Below, one piece after another: positions 46,434-56,000 of a DNA stretch of 64,000 nt. The first letter of the stretch is position 1. Each line of letters opens with the position of its first letter. This DNA comes from Bacteroidia bacterium (GTDB taxonomy: Bacteria > Bacteroidota > Bacteroidia > UKL13-3), in assembly GCA_025454975.1 (NCBI GenBank), contig JALONK010000004.1:1-64000 (forward strand). The letters run 5' to 3'. Below the pieces are notes generated by a model. The model saw nothing but the letters and a program-made list of their open reading frames with translations, was not told the origin of the DNA and searched no databases. The position numbers and the translations under genes were made by a program.

Positions 46434-46706
46434 TTACTTGATTTTACCTTGTAAACCAGCACCAGCTTTGAATTTTACAACTTTCTTTGCTGGAATGTTG
46501 ATTTCTTTTCCGGTTTGAGGATTACGACCTTTACGAGCTGAACGCTTAGTTACCGAGAATGTACCAAATCCTACAAGAATAACTTTGTCGTTTTTCTTTA
46601 ATGCTGATTGTGTAGCAGCCATGAAAGAATCTAAAGCAGCAGCAGCTTGTACTTTAGTAAGTTTCGCATCACCTGCGATTTTGTCGATTAAATCTGATTT
46701 GTTCAT
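46434..46706 (-). CDS. hup: HU-family DNA-binding protein
   Basis: This 90-residue nucleoid protein binds and bends DNA as a dimer. It starts MNKSDLIDKIAGDAKLTKVQA, has VILVGFGTFSVTKRSARKGRNPQTGKEI (in pieces) with the signature GFGTF and the arm RNPQTG, and ends VKFKAGAGLQGKIK. All HU/IHF-family elements are present. The promoter match at 46744-46773 is one of the best in the window, in keeping with high expression. It lies convergent to the pyrR-like gene with a shared terminator. Confidence 0.96.
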   Translation of the reverse strand: MNKSDLIDKIAGDAKLTKVQAAAALDSFMAATQSALKKNDKVILVGFGTFSVTKRSARKGRNPQTGKEINIPAKKVVKFKAGAGLQGKIK

Positions 46707-46743
46707 AGTTGATTTATTTAAGAGTTTGTTGTTTTTACACTAA

Positions 46744-46773
46744 CAAACATAGCAACTAAGATGAAGAAAACAA
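46744..46773 (-). promoter_or_regulatory. HU gene promoter
   Basis: Minus-strand TTG (46773-46771), a 19-base spacer and TATGTTTG (46751-46744) match the Bacteroidota promoter consensus. The predicted start lies about 34 bases before the HU ATG. Confidence 0.65.
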
Positions 46774-46874
46774 GCGGTGCACAAGGTTTTTTCAAAAAAA
46801 ATCTAAAATTAATTTTCACAGGTTTTCAACAATAACAGGCATTTACACCATTTTTATCCTTTGTGTAGGGTGTA

Positions 46875-47396
46875 CTAAACAAGCTGAAGTATAGCATTTA
46901 AAAGGCTTTGCAAGGATTTAACGGGTAGGTGAAGGGTATGATTTGCTTTGCTGTAATAGGGTTCTCTAAGGGTAAGCATTTCTTCTATTTTACTTTGCAA
47001 ACTATCTTTATCAAGACCTGATAACAATGGTCGTACTGTTTTCGATTTGCTTAATCGTTGTTTAAAAAAACTTGCATTCCCCTTTAAATAAATAGTCATC
47101 CCATGCGAATTCATCCATTCCATATTATCATAGTAACATGGCAAACCACCTCCTGTAGCAATTACAGCAGCCTCATTCGATGTAATTTCATGAATACAAT
47201 CTCGCTCGGCTATCCTAAAATATGCTTCACCCTGTTGATTAATAATATCAGCAACACTTTTACCATATTTTTCGGTAATCCATTTATCAGTATCAATAAA
47301 ATTGCGTTGAAGTGTGGTTGCGAGTTTTTTACCAATGGTGGTTTTCCCTGCTCCCATAAAACCTATCAAAAAAATATGTTCAGGTTTTTTATGCAT
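46875..47396 (-). CDS. aroK: Shikimate kinase
   Basis: This 173-residue enzyme phosphorylates shikimate in the route to aromatic amino acids. The P-loop is GFMGAGKTTIGK at 12-23, the shikimate-binding Asp is in NFIDTDKWI, Arg lies in AYFRIAERDCI, and the GGG loop is in VIATGGGLPCYY. The lid region with RPLL follows (KTVRPLLSG). It overlaps the upstream DoxX/MauE-like gene by eight bases, so the two are translationally coupled. Confidence 0.95.
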   Translation of the reverse strand: MHKKPEHIFLIGFMGAGKTTIGKKLATTLQRNFIDTDKWITEKYGKSVADIINQQGEAYFRIAERDCIHEITSNEAAVIATGGGLPCYYDNMEWMNSHGMTIYLKGNASFFKQRLSKSKTVRPLLSGLDKDSLQSKIEEMLTLREPYYSKANHTLHLPVKSLQSLLNAILQLV

Positions 47397-48543
47397 CTTT
47401 TGGTCTTATTCCTCTTCTTCCAACCTTACCTTCCATATATAGTTTAACTTGTTCGAATGTAGGAATGCCATAAGCACTCCATTTTTTTATCACAACATTA
47501 TTTTTCATTAATATGATTCCGGGATTGCTTCTTACCATTGATTTTAAAGGTGTAGCATCCATGTTGTAATATTTTATAGGTAATTGAAACTCATGTCGGT
47601 ATGGTTCTACTTCAGCAAGGTTAGTATTTGTTAATCCCCACACAGGAACGCCGGCAGCAATGCTTAAATTGGAAAGTTCAGCCAATTGTTTTTCAATGCC
47701 GTTTCTTGATTTCGGTAAGTAAGTTTGCACCACAATTAGTCTGAATCCCTTTTGATTTAATAATGAATCAGTATAATCTACGCCACCCGCATCAAACAGC
47801 CTGAAATCGTGAATAGGTGGTTCATCACCCTTTACTATCATTTTGTCAATTCTATCTACATAGGTATAAGTTGTGTCAACATTTGCTATCTCATCCATAG
47901 TAAACTCAAACTTTTGTCCATTCTTCTCATAAACAAATAACATTACTACTGAATCTTTTTTAGCATTTGGAGGTAAGGTCATTTTTTCTTGTATATCATT
48001 ACCTACCTTATATGGTAAGAAATCAATTAATGGTAAAAACATGTAAGTATTGAAGGTGAAGAATGTAGTTATTAATAAAGAAGTACCAATCGTTATTCCG
48101 GTAACTGTTTTATTAAATATGGGCTTGATGTGCTGTTTACCGAAGTATAAAATTAAAATTAAAACCAACAATACGACATCCTTCAAAAACGATTCAACAG
48201 GCTTTAATTTAACTGCATCACCAAAACATCCACAATCAGTTACCTTATTGGTAATGGCACTATATCCCGTAAGAATGGTAAAGAAAATTATCATCAATAA
48301 GAGCAACCAGATATTTAAGGTATTGTATGCTCCAAGTAATAAAGCAACTCCTACAATAATTTCGAAAATACAAATGAACATAGCCATACCTACGGCATAA
48401 TCAACAAAAAAATGCATGTTGAAAATTTCAAAATACTCTACCAGTTTATAACTAAATCCAATGGTGTCATTAGCTTTAATAAATCCTGAAAGGATAAACA
48501 AAACGCCAACAAAAATTCGGCTAATCTGGGTAATATATTTCAT
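47389..48543 (-). CDS. DoxX/MauE-like membrane protein with a C-terminal soluble domain
   Basis: This 384-residue protein has four to five membrane segments at about 1-145 (ISRIFVGVLFILSGFIKANDTIGF, then the MFICIFEIIVGVALLLGAY segment and GYSAITNKVTDCGCFGDAVKL with a C-G-C pair). This is the pattern of the MauE/DoxX redox-associated membrane family. One further segment at about 148-170 leads to a soluble domain of about 210 residues with thioredoxin-like features (RLIVVQTYLPKSRNG, GVPVWGLTNTNL, then NPGIILMKNNVVIKKWSAYGIP). No CxxC motif is present in that domain. Homologues in Bacteroidota are commonly annotated as BT_3928-like. A role in disulfide or redox transfer is plausible. Confidence 0.75.
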   Translation of the reverse strand: MKYITQISRIFVGVLFILSGFIKANDTIGFSYKLVEYFEIFNMHFFVDYAVGMAMFICIFEIIVGVALLLGAYNTLNIWLLLLMIIFFTILTGYSAITNKVTDCGCFGDAVKLKPVESFLKDVVLLVLILILYFGKQHIKPIFNKTVTGITIGTSLLITTFFTFNTYMFLPLIDFLPYKVGNDIQEKMTLPPNAKKDSVVMLFVYEKNGQKFEFTMDEIANVDTTYTYVDRIDKMIVKGDEPPIHDFRLFDAGGVDYTDSLLNQKGFRLIVVQTYLPKSRNGIEKQLAELSNLSIAAGVPVWGLTNTNLAEVEPYRHEFQLPIKYYNMDATPLKSMVRSNPGIILMKNNVVIKKWSAYGIPTFEQVKLYMEGKVGRRGIRPKDA

Positions 48544-48602
48544 GTGTTGATTTATTTAATTGGTGCAATTTATAAACTAAACAAGTAAACAACTGTTAAG
48601 GT

Positions 48603-49178
48603 TTACTTAATGCTTGTTTGCAGTTGTATTAAAGCAAACACACTGTAGTTTAGCATGTCTTGAAAATTTGAATCGGCGCCTTCACTTACTTTCGTTGCTG
48701 AGGTAGGCGATAATAATTGTCTGATTCTTAAAATCCGCATCAATATCATATCGGTAAATGTACTAACCAGCATATTTCTCCAAGCTTCTCCATAGTCATG
48801 ATTCTTTTTTAACATCAAATTTTTGGTCTCAAGTATATAATAGTTGTACCGCTCCATTAATACATTTACCTCGATTTCTTGCTCTTCATTAAAGTCTTTA
48901 TGCAATTGAATGAGTCCGATTACACAGTAATTAATAATGCCCATAAATTCACTTTCAATCCCTTCATCAATTTGGTTTGTGCCTTTTTCTTCAATGGTTT
49001 TAATGCGTTGTGCCTTTATATAAATTTGGTCAGCAATAGATAATGGACGCATTACCCTCCATGATGTTCCATAGTCATGCGATTTAGCTTCGAATATACT
49101 TTTACACTGAGCTATTATTTGGTCGTATTGTAAAGATGTTTGATTAATCAAAGGAGTACTGTTTATTTTGTAGTTCAT
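48603..49178 (-). CDS. DUF1599 protein (nucleotide modification-associated)
   Basis: The start is set at ATG 49178 (191 residues), since an upstream in-frame ATG at 49220 would run through the folP start and promoter. Two internally repeated segments are visible, IFEAKSHDYGTSWRVMRPLSIADQIYIKAQRI and LMLKKNHDYGEAWRNMLVSTFTDMILMRILRI (each given in parts), each with a HDYGxxWR core. This duplication and the core identify DUF1599. The molecular role is unknown; a link to nucleotide metabolism has been suggested for the family. It is divergent from folP, with nine bases between start codons. Confidence 0.85.
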   Translation of the reverse strand: MNYKINSTPLINQTSLQYDQIIAQCKSIFEAKSHDYGTSWRVMRPLSIADQIYIKAQRIKTIEEKGTNQIDEGIESEFMGIINYCVIGLIQLHKDFNEEQEIEVNVLMERYNYYILETKNLMLKKNHDYGEAWRNMLVSTFTDMILMRILRIRQLLSPTSATKVSEGADSNFQDMLNYSVFALIQLQTSIK

Positions 49179-49179
49179 G

Positions 49180-49209
49180 CAAAAATAATGGACAACATTA
49201 AAATACAAA
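49180..49209 (-). promoter_or_regulatory. DUF1599 promoter lying in the folP 5' end
   Basis: Minus-strand TTTG (49209-49206), an 18-base spacer and TATTTTTG (49187-49180) match the Bacteroidota promoter exactly. The -7 box fills the nine-base gap between the two start codons and ends one base before the DUF1599 ATG. The transcript would therefore be leaderless. The -33 box is inside the folP coding sequence. Confidence 0.65.
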
Positions 49210-50051
49210 CTCCTTTTCAAAAATTTACCTTAAACTGCAATGGGCGGTTATTGTTTATTGAGCAACCGCAAGTAATGGGTATCATCAATACCACACCCGA
49301 TAGTTTTTTTGAAGGAAGTAGAATACAAACCAACCAACTGGTTGATAAAGCCGGTGAAATGCTTGAGCAAGGTGCTATGTTTCTTGATATAGGTGGTTAT
49401 AGCAGTAGGCCTGGAGCGGATTTTGTAAGTGAATCTGAAGAGTTAGACAGGGTACTGCCGGCGGTAACTGAAATTGTTAAAGCGTTTCCACAAGCCATTA
49501 TTTCGGTTGATACCTTTCGTGCAAGCATAGCAAAATCTGCCATTAGTGCAGGCGCTTCTTTAATTAATGATATTAGCAGCGGCGAAGCAGATGTTGAAAT
49601 GTTAAGTACCATTGCTTCGTTGAAAGTACCTTATATTATGATGCATAAACGAGGTAATCCGCAAACAATGATGAGCTTAGCTCAATATACTGATGTAACT
49701 TCAGAAGTGATTTTTTATTTTCAGGAAAAACTCAAATTAATTCATCAGTACCAAATTAAAGATGTGATTATTGACCCGGGTTTTGGATTTGCCAAGCTGA
49801 TTAACCATAACTATGAATTAATGAAGAACCTAGCTTCCTTCAATCTGCTGGAAAAGCCCATATTGGTTGGTGTTTCAAGGAAAAAAATGGTTCAAATGAT
49901 TACAGGGACCAATGCCGCTAACGCCTTAAACGGAACAACAGTTTTGCATACCTTTGCTTTACTTAAGGGTGCATCAATTTTAAGGGTGCATGATGTGAAA
50001 GAAGCAAAAGAATGTATTAACATTGTAAAAGCACTGCATGGAGATATTTAA
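49188..50051 (+). CDS. folP: Dihydropteroate synthase
   Basis: The start is set at ATG 49188, giving 287 residues; the family's first strand begins at about residue 15. The enzyme joins 6-hydroxymethyl-dihydropterin pyrophosphate and p-aminobenzoate in folate synthesis. Signatures include MGIINTTPDSFFEGS, GAMFLDIGGYSSRPGAD, ISVDTFRASIA, NDISSGEAD, YIMMHKRGNP, VIIDPGFGFAK and GVSRKKMVQ, covering the pterin, pABA and phosphate sites. The last 14 bases overlap cdaA, a pairing that keeps folate and cyclic-di-AMP genes together in this group. Confidence 0.95.
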   Translation: MDNIKIQTPFQKFTLNCNGRLLFIEQPQVMGIINTTPDSFFEGSRIQTNQLVDKAGEMLEQGAMFLDIGGYSSRPGADFVSESEELDRVLPAVTEIVKAFPQAIISVDTFRASIAKSAISAGASLINDISSGEADVEMLSTIASLKVPYIMMHKRGNPQTMMSLAQYTDVTSEVIFYFQEKLKLIHQYQIKDVIIDPGFGFAKLINHNYELMKNLASFNLLEKPILVGVSRKKMVQMITGTNAANALNGTTVLHTFALLKGASILRVHDVKEAKECINIVKALHGDI

Positions 50052-50868
50052 AATATATAGTTATAAATTTACCTTGATACACCTGATTGATATTGTGATG
50101 TTGGGCTTTGTTATCTATCAGTTGTATCGAATTTTAAAAGGTAGTTTGGCGTTTAATATGATGGCCGGACTCCTTACTATTTACGTTGCGTGGTTAGTGG
50201 TACGTTTTTTTCAAATGCCATTGATGGAAACTGTGCTGGGCGAGTTTACAAAGGTTGGTATCATAGCCATATTAATTGTTTTTCAACAAGAAATTAGGAA
50301 GTTTTTATTATTAATCGGCAGGAGTGCTTTAACCGGCGAGAATCAATCAATATTTCGTTTTTTACCTTGGAATTGGAAAGTTGAAAAAAACTTTAATACT
50401 AATTATGAAGAGATTGTAGAAGCCTGCGAATTATTAGCAAATAGTTATACAGGCGCATTAATTGTGTTTCCTAAAACAAGTGAGATGAAGTTTATTGGTG
50501 CCAGTGGTGAAATTTTGGACTCATTTATTACCAAAAAGATTATCCTTAGCATTTTTAATAAAACAAGTCCTTTGCATGATGGAGCCATGATTATAGCCAA
50601 TAGCCGCATCAAAGCAGTAAACGCAGTGTTACCCGTTAGTGATAATCCTGAATATCAAAGTAAATATGGGTTGCGACATCTTTCTGCACTTGGTATCACT
50701 GAACAAACCGATGCAATCGCTTTAGTTGTAAGTGAAGAACGAGGTACCATGGCCATTGCCAAAGGAGGAAAACTTACCGACAATTTATCAAAACAAGAAT
50801 TAGTTGAGATGTTAACAACTGAATTTAGTAGCCAGATGTTGAGTGTTAATACTCAGCCGAACAAATAG
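50038..50868 (+). CDS. cdaA: Diadenylate cyclase (cyclic-di-AMP synthase) CdaA
   Basis: This 276-residue membrane-bound enzyme makes cyclic-di-AMP from two ATP. Three N-terminal hydrophobic segments are at about 14-90 (LIHLIDIVMLGFVIYQLYRIL and following). The DAC catalytic domain has the TSPLHDGAMIIANSRI motif (DGA) and GLRHLSALGITEQTDAIALVVSEERG (in parts), which matches RHR-type with RHL here. The family signature is otherwise complete. It overlaps folP by 14 bases on the upstream side and radA by 16 bases at its 3' end. Confidence 0.93.
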   Translation: MEIFKIYSYKFTLIHLIDIVMLGFVIYQLYRILKGSLAFNMMAGLLTIYVAWLVVRFFQMPLMETVLGEFTKVGIIAILIVFQQEIRKFLLLIGRSALTGENQSIFRFLPWNWKVEKNFNTNYEEIVEACELLANSYTGALIVFPKTSEMKFIGASGEILDSFITKKIILSIFNKTSPLHDGAMIIANSRIKAVNAVLPVSDNPEYQSKYGLRHLSALGITEQTDAIALVVSEERGTMAIAKGGKLTDNLSKQELVEMLTTEFSSQMLSVNTQPNK

Positions 50869-52220
50869 TTTAATAACTCTTCTATCTTACCAACCTCTAT
50901 AAGTTTTATGCCCGACTTATGAGGTATTTTATTAAACTTACTTAAGTAGATTGTTTTAAATCCAAGTTTTTCTGCTTCTGCAACACGTTGTTCAATTCTC
51001 GATACAGCGCGTATTTCGCCACTTAAACCAACTTCACCAATAAAAGCAATACTATTATCAACGGGCATGCTGTGATAGCTGCTTACAATGGCAGCAATTA
51101 AACTTAAATCAATTCCGGGATCTTCCACACGAATGCCGCCCGCAATATTTACAAATACATCCTGAGCTCCCATTCTTAATCCACATTTTTTCTCTAAAAT
51201 GGCCAATAACATATTAAGGCGTTTAGTGTCGTAACCATTACTGTTGCGTTGTGGTGTACCATATACAGCAGGGCTTACCAAAGCTTGAGTTTCGATAAGC
51301 AGCGGGCGTATTCCTTCAATTGTTGCACCTATAGCAATACCACTCAATTGATCGTCTCTTTGAGTAATTAATATCTCTGAAGGATTAGTTACTTCCCTTA
51401 ATCCATTCCCTTGCATTTCATAAATTCCTATTTCACTTGTGCTGCCAAACCGGTTTTTAGTTGTTCTTAGAATCCTATACACATGATGTCGGTCGCCCTC
51501 AAATTGCAGAACAGTATCAACCATGTGTTCCAACAACTTTGGCCCTGCAAGTGTTCCATCTTTAGTAATATGACCGATTAAGAAGATTGGTGTACCTGTT
51601 TCTTTCGCAAACCTGATTAAATCAGCAGCCGTTTCTTTTATTTGAGATATACTTCCCGGTGTGCTGTCAATCAACTCACTTTGTAAGGTTTGTATCGAAT
51701 CAACCACAACTAATTCCGGCGCCAATTCTTGCAAAGCTTTGCCTATTTTTTGAGTGGAGGTTTCTGTAAATAAATAGCATGTTTCATTCCTGTATGGTAT
51801 GCGTTCAGCTCGCATTTTTATTTGTGTTTCACTTTCCTCTCCACTAATATATAATACTTTTTTATCGGGAATTTGTAATGCTATTTGTAACATTAAGGTT
51901 GATTTTCCTATCCCGGGTTCTCCTCCTATTAATGTTACACTTCCAGGCACAATGCCTCCTCCAAGTACCCTGTTTAATTCATTATCAGCCAACTGATATC
52001 TTTCTTCACTCCCTTTTTCAACATGTTTAAGCATTACCGGCTTAAGCACTGCGGTGGTTGAATTGGTTGGTTTCCATGTTTTTTGATAAGTATTTTTTTC
52101 TTTATGAATTACTTCCTCAACATAGGTATTCCATTCGCCGCAGCTACTGCATTTACCAACCCATTTTGCGGAGGTTGCACCACAATTTTTGCAGAAAAAA
52201 GTTGTTTGCGTTTTTGCCAT
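50853..52220 (-). CDS. radA: DNA repair protein RadA
   Basis: The start is set at ATG 52220 (455 residues), giving MAKTQTTFFCKNCG; the longer frame to 52298 runs into the upstream hairpin. A four-Cys zinc finger is at C10, C13, C25, C28. The ATPase has Walker A GGEPGIGKSTLML, and the RadA-specific motif KNRFGSTSEIGIYEM follows. A C-terminal Lon-like domain (about 275-455) includes SPAVYGTPQRNSNGYDTKRLNMLLAIL (in parts) and GLSGEIRAV. It acts in recombinational repair by processing branched DNA. Its 3' end overlaps the cdaA 3' end. Confidence 0.95.
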   Translation of the reverse strand: MAKTQTTFFCKNCGATSAKWVGKCSSCGEWNTYVEEVIHKEKNTYQKTWKPTNSTTAVLKPVMLKHVEKGSEERYQLADNELNRVLGGGIVPGSVTLIGGEPGIGKSTLMLQIALQIPDKKVLYISGEESETQIKMRAERIPYRNETCYLFTETSTQKIGKALQELAPELVVVDSIQTLQSELIDSTPGSISQIKETAADLIRFAKETGTPIFLIGHITKDGTLAGPKLLEHMVDTVLQFEGDRHHVYRILRTTKNRFGSTSEIGIYEMQGNGLREVTNPSEILITQRDDQLSGIAIGATIEGIRPLLIETQALVSPAVYGTPQRNSNGYDTKRLNMLLAILEKKCGLRMGAQDVFVNIAGGIRVEDPGIDLSLIAAIVSSYHSMPVDNSIAFIGEVGLSGEIRAVSRIEQRVAEAEKLGFKTIYLSKFNKIPHKSGIKLIEVGKIEELLNYLFG

Positions 52221-52253
52221 GAGCCGCAATATACCATCTGAAGTAATAAAAAA

Positions 52254-52281
52254 AAACGGAGCCTTCCTCAAAGCTCCGTTT
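52254..52281 (-). terminator. Strong hairpin terminator upstream of radA
   Basis: The nine-base stem AAACGGAGC / GCTCCGTTT (52254-52262 and 52273-52281) is followed on the minus strand by TTTTTTTTTATTAC, a classic intrinsic terminator. It points toward radA, 34 bases before its ATG, with no recognised gene on that strand between it and 52461. Confidence 0.7.
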
Positions 52282-52460
52282 ATTGCAACCTTACACAAAG
52301 TATCCAGATTTTCCTGTACTACTATTGCGTCATTTTAAAGCAAATCAGCAGGTATTTTCATACCATACAGAATTTAATCTGTAAACAATTACTTTTGCAC
52401 TGATTCGTGCACAATAATCAGCTTTAATTATACAGTATTGTGTAGTAGTTATTCTACAAA

Positions 52461-53093
52461 ATGACAGGAAACCGAAGAAAAATTTTAGTTGCGGATGACC
52501 ACGTTATCATCAGAAGAGGTATAAGGGGTATTTTGTACAACCACTTCAACAGGGATGAATTGGTGGAGGCTTCATCATTAGCTGAGATTAGGAAATGTAT
52601 TGCCGATCAGTCCATTACTCATTTAATTCTAGATTTACAATTACATGATGGAAATTTAATTGAATTACTTCCTGAAATTAGAGCTACTTTACCTCAAGTT
52701 CCAATCATGATTTTTAGTATGGCTAATGAAGAGGTTTACGGAAAAAAAATGATGGAATTTGAAGTGGCCGTTTTTTTAAGTAAGAATGCAACCGAAGAAG
52801 AAATTGTTCGTGCTTTAGATTTATTTTTTCAAGGCAAAACCTACTATTGCGATCACTTAAAATGGTCGGTTCAGCATAAAGATACAAATCCTTTAGAGCA
52901 ATTATCTACCAGAGAGCTTTGTGTGTTGAGTCGCTTATTAAAAGGGGAGCCTGTTAAATTAATTGCCGAATCGTTAGCACTTAAGCCAACAACTGTAGCT
53001 ACTTATAAAGCAAGGATTTTTGATAAAATGGAAGTAGATAATGTGTTTGATTTAAAAGCCAAGGCAGAACTGTATTATTTTAAAAGTAATTAA
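52461..53093 (+). CDS. NarL/LuxR-family response regulator
   Basis: This 210-residue regulator has a receiver domain at about 7-125 (acidic pair D12-D13, phospho-acceptor D58 in LILDLQL, S86, and K108 in FLSKNA) and a LuxR-type helix-turn-helix at about 145-205 (STRELCVLSRLLKGEPVKLIAESL, in parts, then KPTTVATYKARIFDKM). A -7-like TACTTTTG box is at 52390-52397. The next gene, a histidine kinase, starts three bases after its stop, so the two form a two-component pair. The kinase is of HisKA type, whereas NarL regulators are more often paired with HisKA_3 kinases. Confidence 0.9.
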   Translation: MTGNRRKILVADDHVIIRRGIRGILYNHFNRDELVEASSLAEIRKCIADQSITHLILDLQLHDGNLIELLPEIRATLPQVPIMIFSMANEEVYGKKMMEFEVAVFLSKNATEEEIVRALDLFFQGKTYYCDHLKWSVQHKDTNPLEQLSTRELCVLSRLLKGEPVKLIAESLALKPTTVATYKARIFDKMEVDNVFDLKAKAELYYFKSN

Positions 53094-53096
53094 TTC

Positions 53097-56000
53097 ATGA
53101 AATATATCAAGTGGAGTTTAGTTTGCATTGTTCTCATCATTCATGCATTAGTTGTTAAAGCCCAATATAACTACCAGTCATTTCATTTTACACAACAAAA
53201 TGGATTGCCTCAAAATTCGGTAAATGATATGTATTGGGATTCTACAGGATATTTGTGGATTTCTACCGAAGCCGGTTTATCGCGCTATGATGGATATAAA
53301 TTTTATACTTTTTCTACTTTAAACAACGAATTAATTACTTCCGATCGTTTTCGTTGGATTAATAAGGATATCAGAGGGCGGTTATTTGTTGCGTCGGCTG
53401 ATGGTAAAGTATTTCAAATTGTAGCTAAATATATTGAACCAACAGATTATTTCTACCAACAAGGATATAGCTTTATCAAAGGAACCCTACCCGGCAAAAA
53501 GCAAACCACCGAATTGTTAAAAAATATAACAAGCCTCTATCGAAAAAATAGGTGGACGTTTAATCCGAGTTTATTTCACTATGTGTATAATGAAAACGGC
53601 GATGCAATGGCACTGGGTAAGTATTGCATCTATCTAACTAAAAATAACAATAATGTTGACAGTATATGTGTAGATGATATCTTAAATGGTCTTTTTAAAT
53701 TAGGTAATCATTATTATGCTTATAATAAATCTTCCATTTATCTCATCAATCCTTTGCAAAAAAGTGTAACACCTGTATTGGGTTTAGATGCACTAAATTC
53801 TTTCACAGGGGTATATCCGCAAGCTGATCATTCATCCGTAATTGTTAATGCATCAGGTGTTATTTGTCAAATTAAAATACCGGTAAATGCAACTGTTTTT
53901 TCTCCAATAATGCTCACTTCCATAAATGATATTCGTGATGATCAAATTAGTAATATTGCTTATCTCGAATCAGCTTCCGTTCTTGCTGTGGGCTCATTTA
54001 TAAATGGATTATATATTTATAAAAAATCACCATTTAAAACTCAATCTTTAGATAATCCTGAACATAAGCGGTTTGGTTATTATGCTCATGTAGCGCTTAA
54101 TGATAGCACAGTAGTTAATCATTACGGTGATGCCTTAACTTTTAACAATAATAAAAAATCAGATTTTATGTTACGTAAAGCCGGACATCAAAATTTGTTG
54201 TTTCATAAAGGTGTTTTGTATTCGTCGAGTAATGATACTATTTATTATCAAAAACAAAATGAAAACAGAGGATTTATAAATACGAATGACAATCGTCGAA
54301 TTTTTGCTATTCTTCCCTTTGGTGATACAGTTTATGTATTAAATCGATCAAGCCTATTTACTTTATATAACCAACGTATAAATGAAACTTTTCAATACAA
54401 CCTGTTTGATACAACTACTTTTGCTAATGATGAAGAGTTAACAGCAGCCTTTTTTAATGGTGGGTTATGGATTAGTTTTAATAATGCTATTTATGAATTA
54501 GAACTTGACCGTAAAAAACTAAACAAACGATTTGATTACAGGCATGTTCGAAGTTTAACAGGTTATCAAGATATGTTGTTTGGCACCAGTTATGGCGACG
54601 GGATTTTTGTAGTTGTGAATAACACATTAAAAAAGTTGGGTTTAGATAAGGACCGACATTTAATGCGAGCACATCATATTACGGTTGTTAAAAATAAATG
54701 GGTTTACATCAGCACAAACAATGGATTGTTTTGTACAACTTTAGATGAGATTAAAGAGTACATCAATGAGCGTTCATCCTATATTCATTATCATCAATTT
54801 AATGAAGAAGACGGACTAGAAAACTCTGAGTTTAATGGAGGGGCACTACCATCTGGAAATTATTTAGGCAATGGTGAACTTACTTTTTCTAACATGCGCG
54901 GAATAGTATTTGTTAATGAAAACCTTACCAGACAACAAATGAGCATTCCTGCCTATGTGCACCTTCATCAAGTTATAGCAGATAACCAAGTTGTATCATT
55001 TGGAGATTCTGTTGTACTAAATAAAGATGTTGAGCAAGTGGTTTTTGAACCATCTTACTTGTATTGGTATAATGCCGATAATATTCATGTCAGATATAAG
55101 TTGGAAGGCTTTAATACTGATTGGCAAGAACCGAAAGATGCCCATCATATTTCTTATACAAATTTACCTGCCGGAACTTATACTTTGTATGTTGAAGCAA
55201 GAACAGGGTTTAATCCTTCATCTATTCAAACTTTGGTTGTTACTGTAATTAAAGAACCTAAATATCACGAAACATGGTGGTTTAAATTATTGATGGTGTT
55301 ACTCGTTATCTCGCTTATTTATTTAGTCGTTAAAATTTATTACCGTAGATTACTGAATAAAAATTTGGAGCTGGAGGTAAAGGTTGCCGAACGTACCTCT
55401 GAGCTTAAAGAAGCTAACACAGAACTTACGAAAAAAACAAGAGACTTAACTGAATCAATTGAAGTAAAAAGTAAACTTATCACTGTAATCTCACATGATA
55501 TCATCGCTCCTTTAAAATTCATTAATATGGTAGCTAAAAAACAAACTGAAAATCCTGATACAGAAACCGGCGAGATTATACATGAGATTAGACATACCTC
55601 ACAAAAATTGTTTGAAAATGCTCAGAATACTTTAAACTGGATTCAGGTACAAAACAATCAAATACGGGTTACTCCTGTTAATCTTTCTCCTTATGCTTTA
55701 GTTGAAGAAATTGTTGAATTGTTGAGTGATATCGCTTCTTCTAAATCAAATCAATTGATTAACCGCGTGAGCATGGATGATGTGATTAGAACTGATAAAA
55801 ATATGTTGCAAATTATTTTGGGTAACATCATTTCAAACGCCGTAAAATACTGTCAAAAATCATCCATAACAATTGAGGCTGAAACCAAACCCGGAACTTA
55901 TAGAATTGTTATTAAGGATAATGGTCCCGGAATTTCAGAAGAACTTCTTAAGCAAATGGAAGAAATAAAATTAAAACGCCATAAAGCAGTAATAAACAAT

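Noticed and set aside
50853-52298. Longer RadA starting at 52298
   Set aside because: The extra 26 residues do not resemble RadA and span the hairpin. MAKTQTTFFCKNCG at 52220 is the family N-terminus.
52396-52411. Inverted repeat TGCAC-N6-GTGCA before the response regulator as an operator
   Set aside because: A five-base arm is too short to distinguish from chance without comparison to relatives.
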